Shown one piece after another: positions 52,384-64,000 of a stretch of DNA of 64,000 nucleotides. Source of the DNA: Rosellinia necatrix (lineage: Eukaryota > Ascomycota > Sordariomycetes > Xylariales > Xylariaceae). A program made the position numbers and the translations under genes. How positions within the stretch are numbered: the stretch's first letter is position 1; every line of letters begins with the position of its first letter. Below the pieces are notes generated by a model, which saw only the letters and a list, made by a program, of their open reading frames with translations, did not search any database and was not told the origin of the DNA. Location: contig JAGYVD010000003.1 in the NCBI GenBank assembly GCA_021209875.1, positions 1,736,001 to 1,800,000 on the forward strand. Reading direction: 5' to 3'.

Positions 52384-54647
52384 TACTAGTATAACTACTT
52401 ATAAATTTCAAGCTAATTATTTAACATTTTATAATATATATTAAAACTTATATATTTCATTTTAATATATATAAAAACATCTAAAATATATATATATTAT
52501 AAATATTTTAAATAATGATAATAACAACTAGGAAAAATAATAATATAAATTTATAACAATATAAAATTAAAAATTAAGCAATTTTAAAGTTATTTTTTAA
52601 AATTAGCAAATCAAAAATATATCTTTAAAATTAAAAAATTAAGAAAAAACTTATAAAATTTAACTAAAACAATCATCAGTAAATAAAAAAATACAGCGTA
52701 CTCTACATAATTAATAATATTTAATATTTGAAAATATATATATTAACCTAGATTTCTTTTAAAAAAATCGTTATTTTAAAAATTAATTAAAAATCGTTTA
52801 TATAATTAATTAAAAAATAAGATCAAAACAATAATAGCAGAAACTAATAATATTATAACATTAGTAAATCTAAATATAATAATTAATATGACGAAAACTA
52901 ATAAAACAATTAATTATCTAGCTTTTTAAAAAGTATAAAAATTATAAAAACTGTAATTTTAATAAAATCAATTAATAATGAAAAAATAATAATTAATATA
53001 GGAAAGATAATCGTAATAATAGAACTTATATGAATAATCAGGATAATTAAGTTTATTTTTTTAAAAAAGCAAATAAAAGTTAATTAAATTATTACTTATG
53101 AAAAAATAAAAAAATAAAAATATATTTAAAACGTTATATTAGCTAATAGCTGACTTAACATATTATTAATGCTATAAAAGATTTACTATTAATAATAAAA
53201 GATTCAATATTTATATAAATATAAACTTAATATTTGTTTTAAAAAGTTAAAAATATTGTTTTTGTTTAATTTAAGAAAATATATACATAAATATTATATT
53301 ATATTAATATTATTTTATAATTTATTGTTTAAATGTTTATAATATTATAAACCAGCTAAAAATTATAATAAAAAATATAACAGTATTCTAAAAATAAAAA
53401 ATAATAAAACAAATAAAAACTCTTAATTATTTATAAAATATTAAAAAATAAAATATATTAAAAAGAAAAGAAATATATATATATATATTATATATTTATA
53501 TAAAACTTAAAACAAACAATAAATATATGCTAATTTAAACATAAATATAATATATATTAATAAAGCTTTTTAAATGTTTTAAAATATATAATAAAAAATA
53601 ACATAGATTTTTTAAAATATTAAACTAAAGCTAATTAAGCTTAAAATAAGCTAAGTTTTTATTTATTTATAAAAAACTAATAATAAAAAAAACTGACAAA
53701 ATAAAAATTCTATATAAAAACTATGTAATAAAAACACTAAAACTTAATTTATTTTTAAAAATAAATTATTTTTATATTAAATAATTATAAGCTATAAAAT
53801 TAAAAGAATTTAATTTTTAATTTTAAATAAATTTTAGTTAAAATTTAATATTTAAGCTTAAAATATAAATATATAAAAAAAAAAAAAAAAGCTTATATTG
53901 CTGTTAAATATAAAGTTTTATTTATTAATTAGTATTTTAGCTTTTTATATTAAAAACTATATTAGCAGCTATAAATATAATTATTAATATAAAAATATTA
54001 TATATTATATTAATAATTAATATATTTAAAAATATATTATAATTATTAAAAACATTAAAATTAATATAATATAAAAAATTAAAATTAAAGCTATTTAATT
54101 ATAACTATAAAAAAGCTTTAAATATATTAAAAGTTCCTGCTGCAGCTATAATAGCTAATATAAATAATAATATAAAGCTATTTCTTTATAATACTTTGTA
54201 TATTTTTAAAAAAAGCTTTTTATAAATATTTAATTAAATTAAAATATTAATATATATAAATATATAATTTAAAATAATTTTAATAAATATAGCAGTAGCA
54301 AGAAATAATATATTTTTATATAATATATTAACATGAAATAAAATCGTTAATTTTATAAAAGCTAATTTAATTATTTCTTTTTAAAACATTTTTTATAAAT
54401 ATTATAAAAAATAAAATAAACTTTTTTAAACAAAAAAACAAAAATATATTAATATAAAAAACAACGCGCTTTAAAATTTTTAAAATAAGATTTATATTAA
54501 AAATTAAACAACTTATAAATATGCTTAAAATAATTATTTTTATAAGCATATATATATATGCTAAAAAAACGTTTTTAGCTAAAAAATTTCAAGAAATAGC
54601 TTAATCTTTTAATATTTAATAAAATAAAAAAATAATTAATATATTAA
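52384..54647. other. A/T-rich spacer, no gene seen
   Basis: No LTR, RNA gene or coding relic was recognised. The 60-codon open frame at 54367-54549 (minus) is low-complexity Ile/Phe/Leu/Lys and not gene-like. Confidence 0.6.
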
Positions 54648-54652
54648 TTAAA

Positions 54653-54857
54653 TGATACGCGCCGACAGGGGAGTCGCTTATATAAGCGCTGTAGCCCCAC
54701 CTGTAGCGTGGCAAAGCCACGCACCCCACCACTTGGGACTAGCCCTAATAAGTGGGCCCTAGCCCACGCACCTAGCTAGATCCACAAGTTAGATCAGAAT
54801 AGTTAGCTCTTCATCTTCTACAATACACTTTTCACCCCCCCCATGGTGCACCTCTCA
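54653..54857 (+). mobile_element. Solo LTR E2
   Basis: 205 bp, TGATACGCGCC...CACCTCTCA, with TTAAA at 54648-54652 and 54858-54862. It is well preserved and G+C rich. It diverges from E4 in its first third (GACAGGGGAGTCGC) and has a GCGTGGCAAAGCCACGC foldback at 54716-54732. Element B2 entered within its right target duplication. Confidence 0.9.
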
Positions 54858-54863
54858 TTAAAT

Positions 54864-55088
54864 TAACAAGGATATATTGGGGTCCTGTATGGTGATCTAG
54901 TGAAAATAGCGAATTACAGGTAGAAGGAAGGACTGGCCATGCCAGCCAGCCGAAGGCTGGCTAGAAATAGCCAGTGGGCTACCCTTATCTAATCTATTGC
55001 GGGCCCGGCCAGGCCCTGCGGGCCTAGCCTAGCCGGCCTAGCCTAGGGTAGGGTAGGTCCTTCGGACACCCCCTACCTGTCTGTATCA
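54864..55088 (+). repeat. Left LTR of B2
   Basis: Nearly unmutated. It contains the GCCAGCCAGCCGAAGGCTGGC foldback, a TTATCTAATCTA motif also present in the A, C and H LTRs, and GGTAGGTCCTTCGGACACCC near its end. Confidence 0.9.
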
Positions 55089-55284
55089 AGTGCCGCCACA
55101 GATATGAAAAATTGCTGACCTCAGCAAAAACACCCAAGCTACACTACTAGCCACTATTCCACTTAGCCGTAGCCCTAGCCCTAGCTTTCGTACGCAGGTC
55201 GACTAGTTGGTACTTCGCTTGTACCCCGTAGCCTTGTTTGTAGTCGAACTAGTACCTGCCAGGTACTTGGTAGGTAGGTAGATA

Positions 55285-55440
55285 GATTGGTCGAATTGGC
55301 CGGACTGGTCGAATTGGCTGTATTTGACTGGACTGGTTGAATTGGCTGTATTTGACTGGACTGGTTGAATTGGCTGTATTCGACTAGACTGGTTGAATTA
55401 GCTGTATTTGACTGGCTTGGTTGGTTGAAGAAAGAAAATT
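55285..55440 (+). repeat. 26-bp tandem repeat in B2 interior
   Basis: The unit GACTGGTTGAATTGGCTGTA plus TTTGACTG-type ending is repeated about five times with few differences. In B1 the equivalent array (20265-20425) is made of more diverged, partly shorter units, so the array has changed between copies. Confidence 0.75.
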
Positions 55441-55657
55441 AAATAAGTCGACTAGCTGTCAGGTGTCGACAGGTTGTACGGTGGGATTATTAAATAGTCA
55501 GGTTTTTTGTACGCAGGTCTAACTATTAACTTGTTGAATATTTAACTAGTTATTAAAAATTGAATAATTATACAGCTAGAATATTAAACTAATAAGTTTT
55601 CTATACGCAGGACAGACTTTTAATTAGTTAATTAACTAGCTGTTAAATTTTAACTAG

Positions 55658-55859
55658 TGAGAAGATTGGTATGAGGGTAGAAAGAAAGATGCTTCATTAA
55701 TTCCTCTGCTAGGTGGGGAATTCTAGTAAGTCTAGAATTAACCCCTGCAGGGGTGGCCGTGGGCCACCTGTTGCCAGCCGTAGCCTGTGCAACCTATCTA
55801 ATCTAATAATACACGAGCCGTTGGCTCGATTGATATGGGCCCCTTCGGGGACTCTATCA
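55658..55859 (+). mobile_element. Solo LTR C, nested in B2
   Basis: 202 bp, beginning TGAGAAGATTGG and ending GACTCTATCA, flanked by ACTAG at 55653-55657 and 55860-55864. B1 has the uninterrupted site TTTTAACTAGTTAACTAG at 20658-20675, which proves the insertion. It includes foldbacks such as CCCCTTCGGGG (55840-55850) and GAGCCGTTGGCTC (55815-55827). No other copy is in the window. Confidence 0.93.
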
Positions 55860-56446
55860 ACTAGTTAACTAGTTAATTAATTATTATATAAATATTTACT
55901 ACGGTTAAAAAAGTAAATAAAACAACCGCGTTTTAACGTTTGGTTAAATAAGCTTAATAATTAGTTCGCAAAAAAAAAGCAGGCCTAATATTTAAACAGG
56001 TTGTCCAGTTTTTTTAAGCTGTTTAAAACAGCGTAAACAGTTATAGCAACAATATAAATAGCAACAGCAACAGCGTATAACAGTTATTAGAAGCTTTAAA
56101 TAGCAAACTGCGTACGCTTAATACAAGTATAAATCTAACAGTTAAAAAATATACAGGCGTATTTTATATATTAGACAGACTAGGCTGCTGTACGGGCTAA
56201 CAGTTAAAAAATATATAAACATATTTTAAAAAGTTGTTAATTTAAAAACATGTAGTAAAAATATATTAAAAGCTATAAAGTCCAACTATAAAACGTTTAA
56301 AACTAAAATATTTAATTATATAGTATAACAGGCAGTCGACTTGTTTAACGTATAAACTAACAGTTAAAAAACATACAGCTGTACTAGCTATATATATTAC
56401 TAACGTAGCTACCGTCGGCAACAGAATCGCAGATTACCGCACTATT

Positions 56447-56671
56447 TAACAAAAATATATTAAAGTCCTATATAATAATTTGATAAAAATAACGAATTAA
56501 AGGTAAAAAGAAGGACTAGCCATGCCAGCCAGCCGAAAGCTGGCTAGAAATAGCCAGTGGGCTACCCTTATCTAATCTATTGCAGGCCTGGCCAGGCCCT
56601 GCGGGCCTAGCCTAGCCGGCCTAGCCTAGCCTAGGGTAGGTCCTTCGGACACCCCCTACCTGTCTGTATCA
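56447..56671 (+). repeat. Right LTR of B2
   Basis: 225 bp. Its first 60 bases (inner side) carry many C-to-T/G-to-A changes (AACAAAAATATATTAAAGTC), while the rest is nearly identical to the left LTR. Confidence 0.9.
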
Positions 56672-56676
56672 TAAAT

Positions 56677-59600
56677 AATAATTAAAAGTTTTTTTAATGA
56701 AAAATTAGCAAAACTAAAGCATTAAGCTTATAAGTTGTATATATTTACTTAGTTATAAAAGTAAAGATTTTTTTAATAAATTTTATAATAACTTTTATAT
56801 AAAAAACATATAAAATAAATTAATAAACTAATTTTATTTATATATTTTATATTTATAATATAATAATTAATATTAAACAAAATAAAACTTTTAAAGATAA
56901 TAATATAAAAAATTAAAGAATTATAAAGTTAAAAAGTTTAATAAAATAATCATATTAAACAACTGTTTATCATTATTATAAATAAAAATAATTAAATTTT
57001 TAAAAAAATATTTTATAATTATTATTAATATAGTAATATTTTTTATGAATTTTAATATATTGAAACTTTAAAAACTAGTTTATAATAAGAAGCTTAAAAA
57101 ATAAAAAATATTATGTTATGATTATAAAATTTTATAATTTTTAACTTATATATAACATTATATTAATAAGTTTTTAAAATATATTAAAAATACAGCAAAA
57201 TATTTTTAAATACTGTTAAATAATATAAAAATATTAAAAACTATATTTAAGCTATTTAAAAATAAATATATAATTATATTATTAATAAAACTCTTTATTA
57301 GTTATTTTGTAATAAATTTATTTATATTTAAAATAAATATGTATATGATAATAATATTAAAAAGCTATATTGCAGCAATTTATAATTTAGCTTTTTAAAT
57401 TAACTAAAAGCTTTTAAATAATATATAAGCATAACAGGATTTTTATAAAGCTTGATTTTATATTATATTAAGCTCATTAAACTGCTATAAAAAAAACTGT
57501 TTTATTAGCTGAAAATAAACAAATAAAATATATTACAAGAAAAAACGAAATAAATATAAAATATATATAAAAATTAAATATTATAAACTAACTATTTTAA
57601 AAATACTTTTATTTAAAACTATATAAAATATTATATATAAAAAATGATTTTTATAAATTAATAAATTAATATAAAAAGTTTTAAAATAATAGTTTTTATT
57701 TAAAATTAAAAATATATACAAACTAAAAAAATGATTTTTAATATTAACGTTTAATTAATAATATATTTAAATAAATTATGAATTAATATAAAATAAACTA
57801 TAAACTTTTAAAATTCAAAATAATATATTTAATTTAAACAGTTATAACGCTATATATAATAATATAATTTAATAAAAACTAGTAATTATATTAATACACT
57901 ATTTAGCTATTAAAAATATTATTAAATAAATAATTTTAAAACAGCAGCTATTAAACGTGTTAATTATAAACTAACTAATTTATTTATTCATTTAATATAA
58001 TATAAACTATATATATATTATTTATTAAATAAGCTAAATTATATATTAAATATTTTTAGCTGTTTATAAATAATATTAAGAGTTTAAAAGCAGATAAAAA
58101 TTTATAAAAATAAATAAAAACTTATATCAAATTTAATGTTAAAAAATTTAAAGTTATGTTTTATATATTTATATTAGAAATAATTATAAATAAAACTTTA
58201 TAAAACAAATTTTTGCAGCATATATAAAAATTATAAATATGTTTAAATATTAAAGAATTTAAAAATATTTTAAAAAAAGGCGATAAAAACGTTATAGTTT
58301 ATTTTCAGCTTAAATATTATTTTAAAATTATTATAAACAGATTAACATATAATATATATATAAATATAAAACGTTTATATATTTTAAACGGTAAAATTAA
58401 AAATATTTAAAATAAATATATAATAAAAAATAATATTATAAGGCTTAATAAATAATATAAAAATTAAAACTATTTATAATAGCTAATAAAATATAAATAA
58501 TAAAACATTATATTAAATATTATAATATATATAATTTAAATTAAATTAATAAACAGGTATTTATAAAAAACTAAAACTAATTATATTTAAAAACTTATTA
58601 TTTATATATATTATAAATATAAATTTTATTTTATTACTTTTAAAATTAACATCAAAAATATTTTTTAATAGTTAGGCAAAAAAAAGTATATTTTAATATA
58701 TATAACGTTATAATAATAGTTTTATATTTTATTTTAAAATATATATTATTAATTTTACATATAAAAGATATATAGCGGAAAAATAAAGCATTGTTTTAAT
58801 TACACAACTTTTATTAAATAACTAAAATATTCTTAAAAAATTATTTTTAATAAAAACTAAAATTTATATTTAATTTTTAATTAAATATCTAAAGATTATT
58901 TAATATTAAGATAATAATAACAGCTATATATTATTTATAAATAAACAGCTGGTTAAAATATGAAAATTAAAGGGTTAAAATAATAATATAATATTATATA
59001 TATATTAAATTAAAAACAAATTAAATAAATATTATATTTTTTGTATTAAAATTTAAACGTTATATATACTAATATTATATATTAAATTATTTATAAACCG
59101 TTATTTAAGTTTAAACAATTTAATATATTAAAAATATTAGTTAATTTTAATAATATTAAAACATTTTTAAACATATATTTTTTATAAGCATTTATATTAA
59201 AACGTTTATTTAATAATAAATTTTATTTAAACAGCAGTAAAATATAACTATAATTTTATTTATTATTTATTAAAATTTAATAAAAAGATTAAGTTTATTT
59301 ATATTTATATAAAAAGTTTTATTTATCTAATTAATTATTAAAAAACATTTTTAATAAAAATTAAAACTTTAAATAATTAAATAATAAATAAAAACTTAGT
59401 TTATAAATTAAACTTTTTAATAATTTTTATATTCATTTTATAATTTTTATAAAATATTTATATATACTTTTAAATAGCTCAATTTTTTAAATAATAAATA
59501 TTATTATTTAAACTTATAAAAGCTAAACAAAATTTTAATAAAAAATATATATAAAATAAAAATTCTTTTTACATATCATTTTAATTAAAAATACAACAGC

Positions 59601-59808
59601 TTTAATTATTTAATTCTATAAAAGAAAAATTACAAATATAATTAATAAATAATAAAAACAACTTTAATATAATAAAAATCCATGAAAAATATTAAAACTA
59701 ATACAGCTTATATTTTATTATATAAATAAATATTAAAAAAAAAAGCTAACTATAATCAATTATATAATACACTTTGTTAAAATTATTAAAACTTTTTAAT
59801 TAGCACAG
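56677..59808. other. A/T-rich spacer, no gene seen
   Basis: Over 3 kb of A/T-rich sequence without an open frame, RNA gene or assignable LTR. Parts carry the AGC/GCT residue pattern of mutated elements but match nothing else in the window. Confidence 0.6.
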
Positions 59809-59813
59809 CTTTT

Positions 59814-60016
59814 TAATATACACATATAAAAAAAGCGTTTATATAAGCTTTTTGCTTAAAGTCCTATAGCCTGTAACTATAAGCATAATTTTATTAGGCC
59901 TAGCCTTATATATATAAGCTTTAGCCCATATTGAAATAGAACTTGAGCTGAGTTTAGATTTGCTAGTTTTTTATTTTTTATAATATATATTTTACACCCC
60001 TACAATGCATTTTTTA
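59814..60016 (+). mobile_element. Degraded solo LTR E3
   Basis: Follows the E LTR over its length: TAATATACACATA for TGATACGCGCGTA, GCGTTTATATAAGC for GCGCTTATATAAGC, TTAGGCCTAGCC, and a TTTTACACCCCTACAATGCA end. It is more mutated than E2 and E4. No matching 5-bp duplication is seen (CTTTT before, GTTAA after), so one end may be rearranged. Confidence 0.75.
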
Positions 60017-61439
60017 GTTAATAATTTATAAATTAATATTTAAAAAGCTTTATTTTTCCGGGATAAAAACAACTTTATTAATATTATAAGTTTAATATGC
60101 AAGCTTAAAATATAAAATTAAGTCTGTTAAAACAAAAAAATAAAAATATTATATTTAATAAAAGGTATTTTTTTTAAAAAAGATTTTAAGTTTTTTATAA
60201 TTTAATTAATTTTTTTAAATTCTTATGGTTTTATTTTAAAGCCCAATTTAAATATTAGCTTTATATTAATTTTTAATTTTATATTTATTAATGCTTTAGA
60301 TTTTATTAAAATTAATTTAATAATATTAATTATCTTTTTAGTTATATTTTAATTATAAATGTTTATATAATACATTTTCATTTTTAAATTTTATCATTTA
60401 CATTTAATTTGTTGTTATTTTTTAATAAAGTTTTAAAGCTTTATTGATTTATTTTGAAGCGTTTTTTTTAAATATTAAGCTTTATTAATACTGTTTTTGT
60501 TATTTAAAAATATATTTAGCTTTTGAATTTTTTAAAAATCATTTAATTAATAGTATAATTAATTACAACAGTATTTTATTACAGCTAAGCTTTTTGTAAG
60601 AATAAATCATAAGTTTAATTTTAATTTATAATATAAGCATATATAATTAATAAAACTTTTAAACAATGAAAAAGAATATTATATGATAATATATAAAAAA
60701 ATGCTGTTATTAGTTATTTTTAATTTTAATAGTTATAATATTATTTTTAATATTAGTTTATAATATTTAATATAATTAAAACTAATAAGTTTAAATAAAA
60801 AGCTTTTATTAATTAAATAGTTTTTATTTAAACTAAACTTAGTTTTTTAAATATAATTAAAATATATTTTTTATTATTATTAGCAGCTTAATTAATATAT
60901 ATAGCTTAAGCTAATATAATTAAAAACTTATTTTTGCTGCTATTAAATAATTTCTTTTTTTTTAAACTTTTATAATTATTTAAGTTTTATAATAAAACAT
61001 AATTTTATTTTATAAATAAGCGAAGCTTAAATAATAAAAATCTATTTAGCAATTAGTTTGAAATAATATTAAAAATAAAATTAATTTTAATAATTATCTA
61101 ATATATATATAATTTTATAATTGTTTTTATAGGCTTAAATAAAAATAATGTTTTATTTAATAATTTGTTTTAAGTTTTAATTAGCTATTAAACAAGTTTT
61201 TTATAATTTTTATTAAGCTTGTTTAATTATTTTGTTTATAAAATCAGATAAAATAACGGTGGTTTAAATAATATATTTATTATTTTTTATTCTTTTTAAT
61301 TAAAACGATATTATATATTTTAATGTTATTATTTTTATTTTAAATAAATATTAAATTCATCAAAAAAAAATTTATAAATTAGCTTTTTTTATAAAATTAA
61401 ATAAAAAAAATGTTTATATAATCAGGCAATATTTAAACA
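60017..61439. other. A/T-rich spacer, no gene seen
   Basis: Nothing recognisable: no open frame, LTR or RNA gene. Confidence 0.6.
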
Positions 61440-61444
61440 GTTTT

Positions 61445-61670
61445 TGATACAGACAGGTAGGGGGTGTCCGAAGGACCTACCCTAGGCTAGGCTAGGCCGG
61501 CTAGGCTAGGCCCGCAGGGCCTAGCCGACCCGCAATAGATTAGATAAGGGTATCCCACTGGCTATTTCTAGCCAGCCTTCGGCTGGCTGGCATGGCCAGT
61601 CCTTCCTTCTACCTGTAATTCGCTACTTTTCACTAGATACACCATACAGGACCCCAATATATCCTTGTTA
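61445..61670 (-). mobile_element. Solo LTR B3
   Basis: 226 bp, reverse copy of the B LTR, reading TGATACAGACAGG...CCTTGTTA on the plus strand, with GTTTT at 61440-61444 and 61671-61675. It is practically unmutated and gives a clean picture of the family. Confidence 0.93.
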
Positions 61671-61675
61671 GTTTT

Positions 61676-62657
61676 AATTTTATAAGCTTAAAAAACGTTA
61701 ATTTTTGTTTTATATATAAATTTCTGTTTTTTTTTTAATATTTAAAAATCGCGATTTTTTCATTAAAGTTTATTATAATATTTATATTTATATTAATAAT
61801 AGTTAGTTTACAAGCTTATAAAGTTAAAAAACTTAATAAAGCAGAAAAACAATAGAAATTATATTTTATTTTTAAAAATAATATTTAATAACTTATAATA
61901 AAACTTTATTAATAATAATAATTTTTATTTGATTATTTTATAAATATAAGTTTTTTTAATCCAGCTTTTATTTTTTATATTATAATTTTAAGAAATTAAA
62001 TTTAAAGAAAGTTAATTTTATATTTTTTTTATATTTTTATATTTTTATTATATTTTTATATATATTATATTTATTATATTTTTAATATATTTTATATTAT
62101 TTCTTTTAGAATATTTTATCGGGATTTTTTATTTATTTAAAGAATTATGGTTTTATTATATTTTTTTATAAAATTTAAATATTTAACATAATAGTTATTA
62201 TTTTAATTTCAAAAATATTTATATTTTTAATTAAACAGTCATAAAAATATGTATAATTAATACTAGTTAAATAAAAGCTGTTTAAAAATTTTATTATAAG
62301 CTTAATTATAATAGTTTAATAAATATTTATAAATATTAAATTAAAACTAACGTTTAAAAAATTCAAATAATATATATATTAATAAAATAAATATAATAAA
62401 TAATAATATTATTTTATATTATTTTAATATAGTTTTAATAATTTTATTTATTTTTTAATAAAATTATTATTATTTATTTTAAATAGTTATCATTTTATAT
62501 TTATTTAATTGAAAAGTTTTAATTTTTATTAAGTTTTAAATCATATATTATTATAATATTTATTATATATTAATATATATAAACATTTATAAAATTTTTA
62601 AATCTAATTATTAATTTTTTAGTTCTTTAAAAATTTTATTATTTTTATTATAGCTTT
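61676..62657. other. A/T-rich spacer, no gene seen
   Basis: Only simple A/T sequence, including a TATATTTTTATATTTTTATT-like microrepeat at about 62020-62100. Confidence 0.6.
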
Positions 62658-63105
62658 TATTATCATGGCCCAAGGCCATGATAGCGATCTCTGATTGGCT
62701 GACTGGCCGTCTGGCCAGCCGATCCCTGATTAGCTCCCTAGCTAAAGCAGATACAGGCATAGAGTAATAAATATAGTAGGCCAGTTATGTAATAAATAGC
62801 TAGTAGTATATATAAGTAGAAATTCTGGCCGTCGGCCCTATATATAGTTTTTTTTTTTTTTTAACTTTAGTTTTTTTTTTTAATATATAAATATAATTAA
62901 ATTTTTTTAACTGCTGTTATTGCAGCTATTATAAAACTAAAGTTTATTTTTTACTGTTTAAAAAAATATTAAATTTTTTTTAATTCATTAATACTAATTA
63001 ACTAATTAACATGTTAAAATATTATAGTAAAAAAAACGACCTGACTTTTTTAGTAAAAACTAAACTATAAGTACGTTTTAAAAAAAACAATTTAAATAAA
63101 CTAGC
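62658..63105 (+). mobile_element. Truncated D element, D3
   Basis: A complete 276-bp D LTR (62658-62933) is followed by 172 bp of D interior (62934-63105) that breaks off at ...TAAACTAGC, where D1 and D4 continue TTTATATAAT. It is in the orientation opposite to D1 and D2, so coding would run on the plus strand. The LTR opens with a perfect inverted repeat TATCATGGCC-CAA-GGCCATGATA (62661-62683). No 5-bp duplication can be paired. Confidence 0.8.
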
Positions 63106-63122
63106 ACTCCGGAACGTTAATC

Positions 63123-64000
63123 TGTTATGACCCACAGCCATAATAGCCCTGATTAGCTGCACGAATAAATGGCCTGGCGGCCTCTGATTAATTCTCCGGC
63201 TAAATAAGTACAAAAGGAGGTAGTAAATACAATAGGCCAGTCATATAGTAAATAGCTAGTAGTATATACAAGTAAAAATTCTGGCTGTCGGCCTTATATA
63301 TAATTTTTTTTTTTTTTTAATATATAAGTATAGTTGGGCTCTGCTTTAACTACTACTATTACAGCTATTATAAAACTAAAGTTTATTTTTTATTGTTTAA
63401 AAAAACGTTAAATTTTTTTAACCGACCAAATAATTAATTAACTAATTAATTTGCTAAAACGTGATAGCAAAAAAAAATAATTTAACTTTTTTAGCAGAAG
63501 TTAAACAATAAATACACTTTAAAAAAAACAACTTAAATAAACTAGCTTTATATAATAATGCTTAATATAACTACAATAAACTTTAGCGCTAGTTTTTAAA
63601 GTTTATAAAGTTGTTAACGTAAGCTAATAACACTAATACGGCCGGGCGCTCCAACTAAAAAAATAAAAGCTATAATAAAAATAAAAAAACCAAAAAACAG
63701 ACTTATTAATACTTTTGTACTAAAATTGCACTATTAGCAATAATAGCTAAAGCACGCGTACAGCTAGCTTTTATAAAACTTTATAAAAATTTTATAAAAC
63801 AAATAAAAGCTAACGCCGCTTATTTTATTATAAACAAACAAGCAAAAATAGCTTTTATAGCAATAACAAATAAAAAAAAACATGCATTTTTTTTATAAAA
63901 CAGCTTTATAAACTTTTAATAGTTTATAAAACTAATTTAAAACTACTTTAAAAATATATATTATAAGTTTAAACATTGTTTTTTATTTATAAATGCTGTT
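63123..64000 (+). mobile_element. D element D4, 5' part, cut by the window end
   Basis: The 5' LTR (63123-63372) begins TGTTATGACCCACAG and ends GCTATTATA. The interior from 63373 matches the reverse complement of D1's right side (about 26200-26864) and continues past the window. The coding direction would be plus. The short stretch 63106-63122 between D3 and this LTR is not D sequence I can place. A 63-codon minus-strand open frame here is not a gene. Confidence 0.82.

Larger units (their letters stand above)
54864..56671 (+). mobile_element. Non-autonomous LTR element B2, containing solo LTR C
   Basis: Two 225-bp LTRs (54864-55088 and 56447-56671) begin TAACAAGG/TAACAAAA and end TGTATCA. 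TAAAT duplicates the target at 54859-54863 and 56672-56676. The interior matches B1 apart from solo LTR C at 55658-55859. Its left half is much less mutated than B1's. An inverted repeat TTGCTGA-CC-TCAGCAA follows the left LTR (55112-55127). No gag or pol relic is visible. Confidence 0.92.

Noticed and set aside
59809..60021. Target-site duplication for E3
   Set aside because: CTTTT on the left and GTTAA on the right do not match even allowing for RIP changes.
63022..63213. 63-codon minus-strand open frame
   Set aside because: It spans the D3/D4 joint and LTR sequence; no gene features.
1..64000. Mitochondrial or plasmid DNA, suggested by the extreme A/T content
   Set aside because: No mitochondrial genes, tRNAs or rRNAs; instead LTR pairs with 5-bp duplications and C-to-T/G-to-A conversion of Gypsy genes, which is nuclear.

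Overview
This window is an AT-rich, gene-free heterochromatic block, most likely from a filamentous ascomycete (Pezizomycotina). I found no intact protein-coding gene, tRNA or rRNA; the longest open frame is 93 codons and lies in an LTR. The G+C-bearing islands are LTRs, and the sequence between paired LTRs is LTR-retrotransposon interior ruined by C-to-T and G-to-A changes that turn codons into TAA/TAG. This is the expected product of repeat-induced point mutation (RIP). The block could be an AT isochore, a pericentromere or a subtelomere; the sequence does not decide which. Genus cannot be named.

I resolved eight LTR families, called A to H here, by paired copies, TG/TA...CA/TA ends and 5-bp target-site duplications (TSDs). 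Layout: 1-9020 is an unidentified RIP-ruined repeat with solo LTR H (741-926) inside. 11214-13940 is a short element A1 carrying only a gag-like relic. 18500-18753 is a solo LTR of A. 18765-27123 is a Ty3/Gypsy element D1 (coding on the minus strand) with non-autonomous element B1 (19838-21472) nested in it. 29691-44030 is a three-level nest: solo LTR E1 is split by Gypsy element F (29737-43869), which is split inside its integrase by Gypsy element G (33696-40301). 45387-52378 is a second D copy (D2) with a solo E LTR (E4) in it. 54653-56671 is solo LTR E2 with element B2 inserted in its TSD, and solo LTR C inside B2. 59814-60016 is E3, 61445-61670 is solo LTR B3, and 62658-64000 holds two D copies in the opposite orientation, the last running off the window.

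Gypsy assignment rests on relics I could translate: the RT catalytic box Y-x-D-D survives as Y-I-N-N (GAT/GAC to AAT/AAC) in D1, F and G; RNase H NYEIYDKE-like strings are present in D1, D2 and F; integrase relics are present in F and G, with a possible chromodomain in G. The intervening spacers are nearly pure A/T and hold nothing I can recognise beyond short tandem repeats.

No undescribed functional system is visible. The most informative observations are: mutation load falls towards the outer edges of each element, visible by comparing the two LTRs of A1, D1, F and G; the nest gives a clear insertion order; A1 is a gag-only non-autonomous element; and F is about 1-2 kb longer at its 3' side than a typical Gypsy element.
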